Source of the DNA: an uncultured SAR86 cluster bacterium
Lineage (GTDB): Bacteria > Pseudomonadota > Gammaproteobacteria > Magnimaribacterales > D2472
Direction: 5' to 3'
Assembly (NCBI GenBank): GCA_905181595.1
Contig: CAJIYI010000001.1
Coordinates: 1,124,768-1,188,767, forward strand
Length of the DNA stretch: 64,000 bases
The number at the start of each line of letters is the position of its first letter. The stretch's first letter is position 1. Below the pieces are notes generated by a model that was not told the DNA's origin, ran no database searches, and saw only the letters and a list, made by a program, of their open reading frames with translations. The translations under genes and the position numbers were made by a program. Below, one piece after another: positions 1 to 8,697 of this stretch.

Positions 1-1
1 C

Positions 2-178
2 GCCTTGCAGCGCCTTATAAAGATTAACTTGCTTAGGAGCATTGTCTTAGCCTTTGGGGGTAGCATAGACTTTAACCTTGAGTACATTAAAGACATTGCA
101 TATGACAATTCTGTGGCGCCCATGCAACTTAACAATAAAATCTTTGTAACTCTTTATTGTTCTTTTAAAGATCTTTGA
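2..178 (+). CDS. Possible 3' end of an unknown gene (partial)
   Basis: A frame that is open from the left edge runs 58 codons and stops at a TGA at 176-178, 14 bases before the ATG of the next gene. Codon choice looks like that of the neighbouring genes. The last residues (…VTLYCSFKDL) match no family I recognise. The opposite strand is also open over 1-123, so the coding strand is not certain. The only support is the uninterrupted frame and its close approach to the downstream start. Confidence 0.3.
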   Translation, partial: ALQRLIKINLLRSIVLAFGGSIDFNLEYIKDIAYDNSVAPMQLNNKIFVTLYCSFKDL

Positions 179-192
179 GTAATAATTATCAA

Positions 193-1056
193 ATGAAAAG
201 ATTACAAAATAAAGTGGCAGTGATTACTGGTGCTGCAAGCGGTATTGGAAAAGAGACAGCGCTATTATTTTTAGAGCATGGTGCAAATGTTGTGCTTGCT
301 GATATGAATAACGTCACCCTCGAAGAAACCTTTGAGCTTATAAAGCAGAAAAATTTTGAACAGAATGCATGTATATGCTTGACTGATGTTTCTGTTGAGC
401 AAGATATAGAAAAATTAGTAGACATGGCGGTGGATCAATTCGGCACTTTAGATATCTTATTTAACAACGCTGGAATTGGTGGTGCTATAGGCCCAATTAC
501 CCATATTAATGGAGATGAATGGGATAGATCATTTCAAATTCTTCTTAAATCAGTATTTTTAGGTTCTAAGTATGCTGCGAGGGTCATGAAAAAAAACGTG
601 ACAGGTGGCTCAATTATCAATACTGCATCTATTGCAGGAATGGGGGGTGGATCTGGTCCCCTTGCTTATTCTGCAGCCAAAGCCGGGGTCATTAATTTTT
701 GTAAAAATGCTGCAATTGAATTAGGTCCAGATAAGATTCGTGTAAATGCTATTTCACCCGGGGCAATCAACACTCCTCTTTTAGCCACTGCAATTGAAGA
801 TAGCAAGCTTGATCAACCGATTGAAGATTTTGGTATGCCAATTGATATTGCAAACACAGCATTATTTCTTGCTTCGGATGAATCGAGATTCATAACTGGA
901 ATTAATATATGTGTTGATGGCGGTTTAACGCTAGATCAGTCAGGCCTGATGACAGACGCAGCTGAACACTATTCAAAAATGGGTATTGAGCGAGTTGTCG
1001 GAATGAACATGGGCTCAACAGGTATTGAGTCTGTAATTGAAAACTTAGAAGAGTAG
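193..1056 (+). CDS. SDR-family NAD(P)-dependent oxidoreductase
   Basis: Short-chain dehydrogenase/reductase of classical length (287 aa from the ATG at 193). The N-terminus holds the Rossmann glycine motif TGAASGIG, followed by the NNAG motif, an active-site Ser in INTASIAG and the catalytic pair in YSAAK. The end carries the usual ITGINICVDGG signature. An in-frame TTG lies 18 bases upstream, but the ATG gives the standard distance to the glycine motif and was chosen. The substrate cannot be read from sequence. It is a single gene whose stop lies only four bases from the convergent cysS stop. The about 30-residue tail after the VDGG motif is longer than in minimal SDRs. Confidence 0.88.
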   Translation: MKRLQNKVAVITGAASGIGKETALLFLEHGANVVLADMNNVTLEETFELIKQKNFEQNACICLTDVSVEQDIEKLVDMAVDQFGTLDILFNNAGIGGAIGPITHINGDEWDRSFQILLKSVFLGSKYAARVMKKNVTGGSIINTASIAGMGGGSGPLAYSAAKAGVINFCKNAAIELGPDKIRVNAISPGAINTPLLATAIEDSKLDQPIEDFGMPIDIANTALFLASDESRFITGINICVDGGLTLDQSGLMTDAAEHYSKMGIERVVGMNMGSTGIESVIENLEE

Positions 1057-1060
1057 TTTT

Positions 1061-2431
1061 TTAGGATTTTTTCCAGGTTGTTCCTTCGCTACTATCATCC
1101 AAGATAATCCCTTGCTCTGTTAGGCTATCGCGAATCTTATCGGCAGTCTGAAAATCTTTTTCATCTCTTGCTACATTTCTTAAAGCTATTTGCTGGTCAA
1201 TCTCTTCATCTGACAATGTAGCTCCGAACTGAAAAAATGTTTTTGGATCATCTTGCAGCAACCCTAGAACTCCACTCAATTTTTTGAGAGTCGTTCCATA
1301 TTTCATTTTTTGGATTGGGTCAGAGGAATTATTGATTGATTTAGCAAGTTGAAATAGCAGACTAAGAGCTTCAGGTGTATTCAAATCATCATTCATAACC
1401 AAAGAAAATTGATTCATCATGTCTTGATCAAGTTCATTGCCTTCACCTTCCATTGAAGCTAAAGCCTGATATAACCTAGTTAATGCTGACTTAGCTTGGT
1501 TTAAAGATTCCTGGTCAAAGTTTAATGAACTGCGGTAATGGCTAGAGACTAAATAGTAGCGAATAACCTCTGGATGATAAGAAATGAATAGATCTTTTAA
1601 CATTGCAAAATTCCCTAAAGACTTAGACATTTTCTCACCATTAATTTTGAGTAAGCCTGAATGCAACCAGTAATTTGCAAATTTATTACCAGATGCGCAC
1701 TCTGATTGGGCAATTTCATTCTCATGATGTGGGAATAATAAATCTGGGCCGCCACCGTGAATATCGAAGTGCTCTCCTAGATTTTCAAATGACATAACGG
1801 AGCACTCAATATGCCAGCCTGGCCTACCTTGGCCCCAAGGTGAATCCCATGAAGGCTCACCTTCTTTTGCACTTTTCCATAAAACAAAATCTAGAGGATC
1901 TTTTTTAGAATCATCTTCTGCAATTCTTGCGCCTGGATTCAGATCATCAATATTTTTATTAGATAATTTGCCGTACTCAGGAAAAGTTCTGACTGCAAAA
2001 AAAACATCACCACCAGGTGAATGATAAGCATGACCTTTCTGAATTAAACCTTCAATCATCTCAATCATGCCCGGAATATAATCGGTAGCCCTAGGCTCTG
2101 TATTTGGGAGCAATAGGCCCAGCTGAGCAAAATCTTCTTGCATGCTGGCAATTGTTCTCTGAGTTAAATCCCCAATTGATTCATTGTTTTGTATTGCTCT
2201 TTCAATAATTTTGTCATCAACGTCTGTAATATTTCTTACAAATTTAACTTTGTAGTCTTGATTTTTAAGATATCTAACAAGAATATCAAAAGCCATCATT
2301 GCTCGAGCATGGCCTAGGTGACAGCTGTCATATACCGTCATGCCGCAAACATACATGCTAACTTCACCCTCATGAATAGGTCTAAAGTCTTCTTTTTGAT
2401 TTGTTAAAGAATTATAAAATCTTAATGTCAT
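1061..2431 (-). CDS. cysS: Cysteinyl-tRNA synthetase
   Basis: Class I aminoacyl-tRNA synthetase that charges tRNA-Cys in the cytoplasm. The 456-aa length is usual for bacterial CysRS. The N-terminus contains YVCGMTVYD, whose Cys is a zinc ligand, directly followed by the HIGH-type motif HLGHA. The KMSKS loop appears as GEKMSKSLGNF in the middle, and the zinc-site motif WHIECS is also present. The C-terminal part is the expected anticodon-binding helical region. It stands alone, divergent from the cyclophilin gene (61-base gap) and convergent with the SDR. The start is the ATG giving MTLRFYNSLT, a typical CysRS beginning. Confidence 0.97.
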   Translation of the reverse strand: MTLRFYNSLTNQKEDFRPIHEGEVSMYVCGMTVYDSCHLGHARAMMAFDILVRYLKNQDYKVKFVRNITDVDDKIIERAIQNNESIGDLTQRTIASMQEDFAQLGLLLPNTEPRATDYIPGMIEMIEGLIQKGHAYHSPGGDVFFAVRTFPEYGKLSNKNIDDLNPGARIAEDDSKKDPLDFVLWKSAKEGEPSWDSPWGQGRPGWHIECSVMSFENLGEHFDIHGGGPDLLFPHHENEIAQSECASGNKFANYWLHSGLLKINGEKMSKSLGNFAMLKDLFISYHPEVIRYYLVSSHYRSSLNFDQESLNQAKSALTRLYQALASMEGEGNELDQDMMNQFSLVMNDDLNTPEALSLLFQLAKSINNSSDPIQKMKYGTTLKKLSGVLGLLQDDPKTFFQFGATLSDEEIDQQIALRNVARDEKDFQTADKIRDSLTEQGIILDDSSEGTTWKKS

Positions 2432-2492
2432 CTGTTATTTGATATATGAATCACTTATTATAGGGAACTTAAATTGAATGTAGGTTTTATTA

Positions 2493-3113
2493 ATGTCAAA
2501 AATACAAATTACTTTTTTAATAGTGATTGTAACTGCTGTTGCTGTAATCTTCTTTCTATCACCATCTGATCAAAATGATCAGACTACATATTATCCACAG
2601 GAGGATCAAATGTCACTTGTAACTATCTCTACCTCAGCCGGCGACATTCATCTGGAACTTGATGCCGAAAATGCACCCATTACGGTCGCTAACTTTTTGC
2701 AACTTGCCAAAGATGGTTATTACAACGGAACTATTTTCCATCGAATTATAGATGGCTTTATGGTTCAAGGTGGTGGCTTAGATGAGAATATGGCTCCAAA
2801 ACCAACAGGAACTGAACCAATTCAAAATGAAGCAAATAATGGACTAAAAAATGATCGCGGTACCCTAGCAATGGCCAGAACAATGGACCCTCACTCAGCT
2901 ACAGGTCAATTTTTTATCAATCATAAAGATAATGATTTTCTTAACCATACTTCTGAAACCTCTCAAGGTTGGGGTTATGCTGTTTTTGGTTCTGTGATTA
3001 ACGGAATGGACATCGTAGATCAAATTGCTCTCAGCACCACATCTACAGTTGGCGGTTATGCTGATGCTCCTCTTGAACCAACAATTATTAACTCAGTTAC
3101 AGTGAGTGAATGA
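2493..3113 (+). CDS. Cyclophilin-type peptidyl-prolyl cis-trans isomerase
   Basis: Catalyses cis-trans isomerisation of prolyl bonds. The cyclophilin domain covers about residues 42-205 and includes FHRIIDGFMVQGG, ARTMDPHSATGQFFIN and the late VFGSVINGMDIVD segment. The long form begins with a hydrophobic helix (about residues 5-23) that would anchor it in the inner membrane facing the periplasm. An internal in-frame ATG at 2610 (MSLVTISTSAG) has a strong AGGAGG ribosome site and would give a classic cytosolic PpiB of 167 aa. Either or both starts may be used. The stop overlaps the lpxH start by four bases (ATGA). Confidence 0.93.
   Translation: MSKIQITFLIVIVTAVAVIFFLSPSDQNDQTTYYPQEDQMSLVTISTSAGDIHLELDAENAPITVANFLQLAKDGYYNGTIFHRIIDGFMVQGGGLDENMAPKPTGTEPIQNEANNGLKNDRGTLAMARTMDPHSATGQFFINHKDNDFLNHTSETSQGWGYAVFGSVINGMDIVDQIALSTTSTVGGYADAPLEPTIINSVTVSE
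2599..2604 (+). promoter_or_regulatory. Strong internal ribosome binding site in the cyclophilin gene
   Basis: AGGAGG at 2599-2604 lies five bases before an in-frame ATG at 2610-2612, the position where ordinary cytosolic PpiB proteins begin. The upstream start at 2493 has only a weak match (TAGG). This site probably directs a short cytosolic isoform. Confidence 0.6.
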
Positions 3114-3832
3114 AGCTAGGATTCATATCTGATCTCCATTTATCTGAAAAAACCCCTTCGACGAATGAAGGTTTTTTTAAATTTTTAAAAACAGCTGCGC
3201 AAGAATTTTCGCATCTGTACATCTTGGGTGATTTATTTGAATCCTGGATTGGGGATGATGATGATTCATCTTTTGCATCCGATGTCACTGAGCATATAAA
3301 AACTGCCACTCGCAGTGGTTTAGAAATATTTTTCATGCATGGGAATAGAGATTTTTTATGTGGCAATAAATTTGCTGAAGATGCAAATATCACCATATTG
3401 CCAGATCCCTTTTTTATAGACTACTTCGATCAAAAAATTGCACTTTCCCATGGTGATGATTTTTGCACCGATGATTTAAAGTACATTGAATTTAAAAAGG
3501 AAGTACGTTCTTCATCCTGGCAAGAGGATTTCTTGAGCAAGCCTCTTGAGGAGCGCCAGAAGATTGCCTCTAACATGAGAGATGCGAGTCAAAGCAATAA
3601 AGACAAAAAAGACCTATCTATCATGGATGTCGCAGCAAATACCATTCATGAATTTTTTATACAAAATAATATAAGCCTGCTGATTCATGGTCATACCCAT
3701 CGCCCTAATACCCATCAAATCAGTGAACCTAATGTAGATGGTGTGCGTATTGTTTTAGGGGATTGGCACGATACTGGTTGGTGCTTAACGCTTGAAGATC
3801 AAGAAAGAGTATTAGAGGAATTTAAACTCTAA
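3110..3832 (+). CDS. lpxH: UDP-2,3-diacylglucosamine hydrolase LpxH
   Basis: Calcineurin-like phosphoesterase that hydrolyses UDP-2,3-diacylglucosamine to lipid X, step four of lipid A synthesis, at the inner face of the inner membrane. The metal ligands are all visible: Asp8 and His10 (SDLHLS), Asp41 (LGDLFESWIGDD), Asn79 (HGNRDF), His114 (SHGDDF) and the HGHTHRP cluster near residues 193-199. The length (240 aa) equals that of the family. The start overlaps the cyclophilin stop, and ppiB-lpxH is a common gammaproteobacterial pairing. It shows the cell makes lipid A. Confidence 0.97.
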   Translation: MKLGFISDLHLSEKTPSTNEGFFKFLKTAAQEFSHLYILGDLFESWIGDDDDSSFASDVTEHIKTATRSGLEIFFMHGNRDFLCGNKFAEDANITILPDPFFIDYFDQKIALSHGDDFCTDDLKYIEFKKEVRSSSWQEDFLSKPLEERQKIASNMRDASQSNKDKKDLSIMDVAANTIHEFFIQNNISLLIHGHTHRPNTHQISEPNVDGVRIVLGDWHDTGWCLTLEDQERVLEEFKL

Positions 3833-3838
3833 AACCTC

Positions 3839-3867
3839 TTGCGTCTTAATTTTTAATACTGTATAAA
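3839..3867 (+). promoter_or_regulatory. Promoter of the umuDC operon
   Basis: A -35 like TTGCGT (3839-3844) is separated by 17 bases from a -10 like TATAAA (3862-3867). The -10 lies inside the LexA box, so LexA binding would block RNA polymerase. The lexA promoter at 30484 has the same layout. Confidence 0.6.
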
Positions 3868-3876
3868 TATACAGTA
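3857..3876 (+). promoter_or_regulatory. LexA (SOS) box upstream of umuD
   Basis: TACTGTATAAATATACAGTA is nearly identical to the enterobacterial LexA consensus (CTGT-N8-ACAG with AT alternation). It begins 32 bases before the umuD ATG. A near-copy lies in front of lexA in this window, which supports autoregulated SOS control. Confidence 0.93.
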
Positions 3877-3888
3877 TTTTAAAACTCC

Positions 3889-4320
3889 ATGACTATTAAC
3901 TACCTCGGTTCAATATCGGCAGATGATCTGCCAGTAATTTTCACAAAATTTTTTTTGGAACCTGTATCAGTTGGTTTTCCAAGCCCGGCAAACGACTACC
4001 TAGAAAGTCCCATAGACCTTAATCAATACCTGATTAAAAATGGTGCTGCGACATTCTTAATTAGAGTGTCAGGGGACTCAATGATCCATGCCAATATAGG
4101 TGATCAAGCAATATTAATTGTTGATCGTAGTATTAAGCCAAAACATGGAAGTATTGTGGTCGCATCTCTTGATGGAGAGTTTGTATGTAAAAGATTGCAG
4201 CTGAGACCGCGCCTTTGTTTACTACCAGAGAACCCTAAGTATGAACCAATTTATGTTCAGCATGGCCAGGATTTAGACATCATGGGAATAGTTACAGCTG
4301 CTATAAACAAATTTGAATGA
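3889..4320 (+). CDS. umuD: UmuD-like S24 peptidase, translesion polymerase V subunit
   Basis: Accessory subunit of error-prone DNA polymerase V. RecA-stimulated self-cleavage converts UmuD to the active UmuD'. The 143-aa protein has the UmuD landmarks: a cleavage region followed by FPSPANDYLE, catalytic Ser64 in SGDSMI, and Lys101 in DGEFVCKRLQL. The cleavage dipeptide aligns to Val28-Gly29 rather than the usual Cys-Gly or Ala-Gly. A LexA box and promoter lie directly upstream, and the stop overlaps the umuC start (ATGA), giving a classic SOS-induced umuDC operon. The close match to UmuD throughout makes a plain phage repressor unlikely. Confidence 0.95.
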   Translation: MTINYLGSISADDLPVIFTKFFLEPVSVGFPSPANDYLESPIDLNQYLIKNGAATFLIRVSGDSMIHANIGDQAILIVDRSIKPKHGSIVVASLDGEFVCKRLQLRPRLCLLPENPKYEPIYVQHGQDLDIMGIVTAAINKFE

Positions 4321-5588
4321 ATCTTTTAGCATTGGTAGATTGCGACAATTTTTACGCATCCTGTGAAAGGTTATTCAGACCAGATTTAAGAAAAAAACCT
4401 ATTGTTGTGCTATCTAATAATGATGGATGTGTTATTGCTAGAAGTAAAGAAGCGAAAGCAATGGGAATAAAAATGGGTGTTCCCTGGTTCCAAATTAAAA
4501 AGGCTTATCTTGCTAACGGTGGTCAGGTTTTCTCTTCAAATTTTGCGTTATATGGCGATCTGTCAAATAGAGTCATGCATGTATTAGAGGGCATGGTAAA
4601 TAATATTGAGGTTTATAGTATTGATGAAGCATTTTTAGACCTACATCATATTCAAAATAGTAATCATGCCTATGAATTTGGAATTCATTGTAGAAACATA
4701 GTTGATCAGTGGGTAGGAATTCCTGTGCGTATTGGTATTGGGCCAACAAAAACACTGGCTAAAATTGCTAGCCATGTAGCAAAAAAAAAGATTGGTGGCA
4801 CAGGAGTTTTTTGCCTTCATGAATCATTGCAAATTGAGCATGTATTAAAGCATTTACCCATTAATGAGATTTGGGGCATAGGTCGCAATCTATCTAGGCG
4901 ACTTAATGATCTGAGCATTTACTCAAGCTATGATTTGATGAAAATGGATACGAGGTTAATTAGAAGTAAATTTAGTGTTGTCTTAGAGCGCACTGTGAGA
5001 GAGTTAAGAGGAGAGCAATGCCTAGCAGTACAAAATGATCGAGAGCCTAAAAAACAAATTATTGTTAGTCGAAGCTTTAGAGAACGCACGGGTGATTTCA
5101 ATCAATTGAAGCCATTGATTAGTAATTTTGCTGTTAGAGCAGGAGAGAAACTCAGGCATGAGGGACAAAAATGCTCTCAAGTATCAGTGTTAATAGCCAC
5201 TAGCCCATTTAGTAAGCAAGCACAGTATCGAGGTTTTCATAGCATTCAATTTTCCAACCCAGTCAATGACACGAGAAGCATCTTGGCTGGAGCCAATCAA
5301 GCACTCCAAGATTGTTTCAGACAAGGCTATGCATATGCAAAAGCAGGAGTATTATTAAGCCAATTTTCACACTCATCGGTTATGCAGAGATCTCTATTTG
5401 ATGACTTACATAAATCTTTTGATCAGAAGCAAAATGAGGACTTAATGCGCTGCATCGACTCAATGAATGCAGAGGGGTTGCAGGTATATTATGCTTCGCA
5501 GTGTCCTGGGCAGGCATTACCAATGAATAAAAAAATGATGTCTCCAAAATACACAACAAGCTGGTTAGAGCTGCCAACTGCTAAGTAA
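4317..5588 (+). CDS. umuC: DNA polymerase V catalytic subunit UmuC
   Basis: Y-family translesion polymerase. At 423 aa it is almost exactly the length of E. coli UmuC. The active-site acidic residues are in LALVDCDNFYASCERLF near the N-terminus and in YSIDEAFLDL near residue 100. The finger region SNNDGCVIARS and the helix-hairpin motif INEIWGIGRNL follow. A beta-clamp-binding motif QRSLFD lies at residues 357-362, the place where E. coli UmuC has its own. Co-translated with umuD under the same LexA box. Its last eight bases overlap the convergent DUF1289 gene. Confidence 0.96.
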   Translation: MNLLALVDCDNFYASCERLFRPDLRKKPIVVLSNNDGCVIARSKEAKAMGIKMGVPWFQIKKAYLANGGQVFSSNFALYGDLSNRVMHVLEGMVNNIEVYSIDEAFLDLHHIQNSNHAYEFGIHCRNIVDQWVGIPVRIGIGPTKTLAKIASHVAKKKIGGTGVFCLHESLQIEHVLKHLPINEIWGIGRNLSRRLNDLSIYSSYDLMKMDTRLIRSKFSVVLERTVRELRGEQCLAVQNDREPKKQIIVSRSFRERTGDFNQLKPLISNFAVRAGEKLRHEGQKCSQVSVLIATSPFSKQAQYRGFHSIQFSNPVNDTRSILAGANQALQDCFRQGYAYAKAGVLLSQFSHSSVMQRSLFDDLHKSFDQKQNEDLMRCIDSMNAEGLQVYYASQCPGQALPMNKKMMSPKYTTSWLELPTAK

Positions 5589-6015
5589 AAAAATACCGGT
5601 CATAATGAGCTTCGGAAAGCTCTAAGAATTCTTTGTAGATTTCATCTTTTAATTCAGAGAGAGCTATGTTTTCATGCAAAGTAATACCAAATTGATCTAA
5701 ATTCAATGACTGAGATCCCGAAGCGCGGAGCAGATCAAAAACCCAAGTAAGTGGGTTCAATGAATCATTAAAATTAATTCCATTTTCACGTAACTTTGAT
5801 GCAAGCAGGTCAGGATTAATAATAGAGAGTCTCTCTTGCAAGACGGTCAACTTAAAATCTTCTAGTCGATTGTTTACCAGTTCCTTTTCCGGGATAGAGT
5901 ATTTGTTCCAATTTATAACTTCATGCACAAAGCGTTTACAGCCTTTGCAGACATTATCACCATAAGTGGTAGAGCATATTCCAAGACATGGAGTGGAAGC
6001 TTTATTCTTCTTCAT
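5581..6015 (-). CDS. DUF1289-domain protein
   Basis: Small protein (144 aa) of unknown function. The N-terminus carries the DUF1289 cysteine pattern PCLGICSTTYGDNVCKGCKRFVHEV ending with W and N, probably a metal or iron-sulfur site. The remaining about 95 residues are polar and helical and match nothing I know. Most DUF1289 proteins are only 60-90 aa, so this C-terminal extension is unusual. It is a single gene, divergent from acnB and overlapping umuC tail to tail by eight bases. The domain is seen in sequence; the role is unknown. Confidence 0.75.
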   Translation of the reverse strand: MKKNKASTPCLGICSTTYGDNVCKGCKRFVHEVINWNKYSIPEKELVNNRLEDFKLTVLQERLSIINPDLLASKLRENGINFNDSLNPLTWVFDLLRASGSQSLNLDQFGITLHENIALSELKDEIYKEFLELSEAHYDRYFFT

Positions 6016-6117
6016 ATTTTGGATAATACATGATTTTATGAAAGTAAATGTTACGAATCGATTAATTGACTTGGGTATTTAAGGATACAAGAGTAAAATG
6101 CATTTTTGGAAAAAAAT

Positions 6118-8697
6118 ATGCTTGAACACTACCAAATACATTGCAAAGAAAGAATGGAAGCAGGGATACCACCCCTTCCCTTATCAGTCCAACAAACATC
6201 TGAACTAGTAGATCTTTTAAAGACTGAGCATAAAGAATCTGATCTATTGCTTGACCTACTAAAAGAGAGAACTCCAGCCGGAGTTGATCAAGCAGCGTAT
6301 GTTAAAGCTGGCTTTCTTGCGGACATCACGACAGGCAAGACAAACAGCCCATATATTTCTAAAAAAGAAGCTGTATCAATTCTTGGAACCATGCTGGGTG
6401 GCTATAATATCCAACCTTTAATTCAATGCCTGCAAGATGATGAATTGGGAGAAGAAGCGGCCAATGCTCTCAGCACAACCTTATTAATTTTTGATGCATT
6501 TAATGATGTGTTGGAACTTTCACAATCTAATGCTAATGCTAAAAAAGTAATTGATGCATGGGCAGAGGGATTGTGGTTTACAGAGAAAAAAGAGATCCCA
6601 AGCCAAATTAAACTCACAGTTTATAAAGTGCCAGGCGAAATTAATACCGATGACCTATCACCAGCAACCGATGCATGGTCTAGGCCTGATATTCCCTTGC
6701 ATGCCTTGGCAATGTTCAAGATGCCAAGAGAAGGTTTAGATAAGCCACTGGAAACAATTAATGAGCTAGAGAAGAAAGGTAACCCATTAGTATTTGTAGG
6801 GGATGTGGTAGGAACTGGTTCATCAAGAAAATCTGCTACAAATTCAGTGCTATGGCATATGGGCGATGAGATTCCATGGATTCCAAATAAAAAAGAGGGT
6901 GGCTTTTGCTTTGGTGGAAAAATTGCTCCTATTTTTTTTAATACACTAGAAGACTCTGGAGCCTTCCCAGTAGAGTGTGATGTATCAAAATTAAACATGG
7001 GGCAGGAAATTATTTTTGAACCGTTCAACGGGAAGATATTAGATGCTAATAGCGGAGAGGTGTTATCCAGCTTTGAGCTAAAAACACCTGTCTTGCTTGA
7101 TGAGGTCAGAGCCAATGGTCGAATCCCTCTAATTATTGGGCGACAACTAACCGACAAAACAAGAGAAGCGCTTGGATTAGAGCCAACAGATATCTTTACA
7201 AGACCCGATGCTGAAGATGCTTCTGATAAAGGTTTTACCTTAGCTCAAAAGATGGTTGGAAAAGCCTGTGGTGTTGCAGGGATACGTCCTGGAACATATT
7301 GCGAACCAAGAATGACCACTGTTGGCTCTCAGGATACTACCGGTCCAATGACAAGAGATGAGTTAAAGGAATTAGCATGCTTAGGATTCTCAGCGGATCT
7401 AGTGATGCAGTCTTTCTGCCATACAGCGGCTTATCCAAAGCCAGTAGATATTGATACACAACACACATTGCCTGATTTTATTATGAATCGTGGTGGAGTC
7501 TCATTAAAGCCAGGGGATGGAATTATTCATTCTTGGCTAAATAGAATGCTATTGCCTGACGGCGTAGGCACGGGTGGTGATAGTCATACACGTTTTCCAA
7601 TAGGGATCAGTTTTCCTGCTGGGTCTGGCTTGGTTGCCTTTGCAGCAGCCTTAGGGGTTATGCCTTTAGATATGCCTGAATCTGTTCTGGTTAGATTTAA
7701 GGGAGAAATGCAGCCCGGAATAACGCTTAGAGATCTAGTTAACGCTATTCCTTATGCAGCTATTCAAAAAGGCTTATTGACAGTCTCCAAGGAAGGTAAG
7801 AAAAATATCTTTTCAGGCCGCTGCCTAGAAATCGAAGGTTTACCCAACTTAAAAGTAGAGCAAGCATTTGAGCTATCTGATGCCTCTGCAGAAAGATCAG
7901 CCTCAGGTTGCACAGTAAGATTAAACCAAGAGCCTATTATTGAATACCTTCAATCTAATATTGTGATGTTGAGATGGATGATAGGAAGTGGCTACGGAGA
8001 TGCAAAAACATTAGAAAGAAGAGCTCAGGCCATGGAAGAATGGATTGCTAATCCAGAATTACTAGAGCCTGATGAGAATGCGGAGTATGCTGAAATCATT
8101 GAGATTGATCTTAATGAAATAAAGGAACCGCTGCTGGCATGTCCTAATGATCCAGATGATATCAAACCCCTGTCAGAAGTTTCCGATACCAAGATTGATG
8201 AAGTATTTATTGGATCATGCATGACAAATATTGGTCATTTTAGGGCGGCTGGTCACTTGCTAAAAAACCATAATGGTACAAAGGCTAGATTATGGGTTGT
8301 TCCTCCAACCAAAATGGATGAGAAGCAACTTATGGAAGAAGGTGTCTACAATATATTTGGTACTTCTGGAGCTCGAACTGAGGTACCGGGTTGCTCTCTT
8401 TGCATGGGAAATCAGGCAAGAGTGTTAGCGAACTCAACGGTTGTCTCCACCTCTACTAGAAACTTTCCAAATCGCTTGGGTGATGGCGCAGATGTATTCC
8501 TTGCATCAGCAGAGCTCGCTGCAATTGCTTCAATCATGGGAAAGCTACCTACCCCAAAAGAGTATCTAGCATATATGGAAGAGATAAATCCTCTAGCAGA
8601 TGATATTTATCGTTACTTAAACTTTAATGAAATTGAGAATTACGTACAGGCCGCTGACAGCGCAGAGATTCCATCAATCAATATAGTGAATATCTAA
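6118..8697 (+). CDS. acnB: Aconitate hydratase B
   Basis: TCA-cycle enzyme interconverting citrate and isocitrate through a [4Fe-4S] cluster. In bacteria with a methylcitrate cycle AcnB can also hydrate 2-methyl-cis-aconitate. The ATG at 6118 gives [23 protein letters not shown], the normal AcnB beginning; an in-frame TTG 12 bases upstream was rejected, and GGA at 6108-6110 serves as ribosome site. The length of 859 aa is normal. AcnB features include the swivel domain first ([16 protein letters not shown]) and cluster cysteines in FIGSCMTN and PGCSLCMGN. The stop overlaps purF's stop by four bases (CTAA). The prpBCD genes 18 kb away make the dual role plausible. Confidence 0.97.
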   Translation: MLEHYQIHCKERMEAGIPPLPLSVQQTSELVDLLKTEHKESDLLLDLLKERTPAGVDQAAYVKAGFLADITTGKTNSPYISKKEAVSILGTMLGGYNIQPLIQCLQDDELGEEAANALSTTLLIFDAFNDVLELSQSNANAKKVIDAWAEGLWFTEKKEIPSQIKLTVYKVPGEINTDDLSPATDAWSRPDIPLHALAMFKMPREGLDKPLETINELEKKGNPLVFVGDVVGTGSSRKSATNSVLWHMGDEIPWIPNKKEGGFCFGGKIAPIFFNTLEDSGAFPVECDVSKLNMGQEIIFEPFNGKILDANSGEVLSSFELKTPVLLDEVRANGRIPLIIGRQLTDKTREALGLEPTDIFTRPDAEDASDKGFTLAQKMVGKACGVAGIRPGTYCEPRMTTVGSQDTTGPMTRDELKELACLGFSADLVMQSFCHTAAYPKPVDIDTQHTLPDFIMNRGGVSLKPGDGIIHSWLNRMLLPDGVGTGGDSHTRFPIGISFPAGSGLVAFAAALGVMPLDMPESVLVRFKGEMQPGITLRDLVNAIPYAAIQKGLLTVSKEGKKNIFSGRCLEIEGLPNLKVEQAFELSDASAERSASGCTVRLNQEPIIEYLQSNIVMLRWMIGSGYGDAKTLERRAQAMEEWIANPELLEPDENAEYAEIIEIDLNEIKEPLLACPNDPDDIKPLSEVSDTKIDEVFIGSCMTNIGHFRAAGHLLKNHNGTKARLWVVPPTKMDEKQLMEEGVYNIFGTSGARTEVPGCSLCMGNQARVLANSTVVSTSTRNFPNRLGDGADVFLASAELAAIASIMGKLPTPKEYLAYMEEINPLADDIYRYLNFNEIENYVQAADSAEIPSINIVNI

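Noticed and set aside
6621..7157. 178-codon open frame on the minus strand inside acnB
   Set aside because: It lies fully within the unambiguous acnB coding sequence, is Ser/Pro-rich as antisense frames usually are, and has no recognisable motif.
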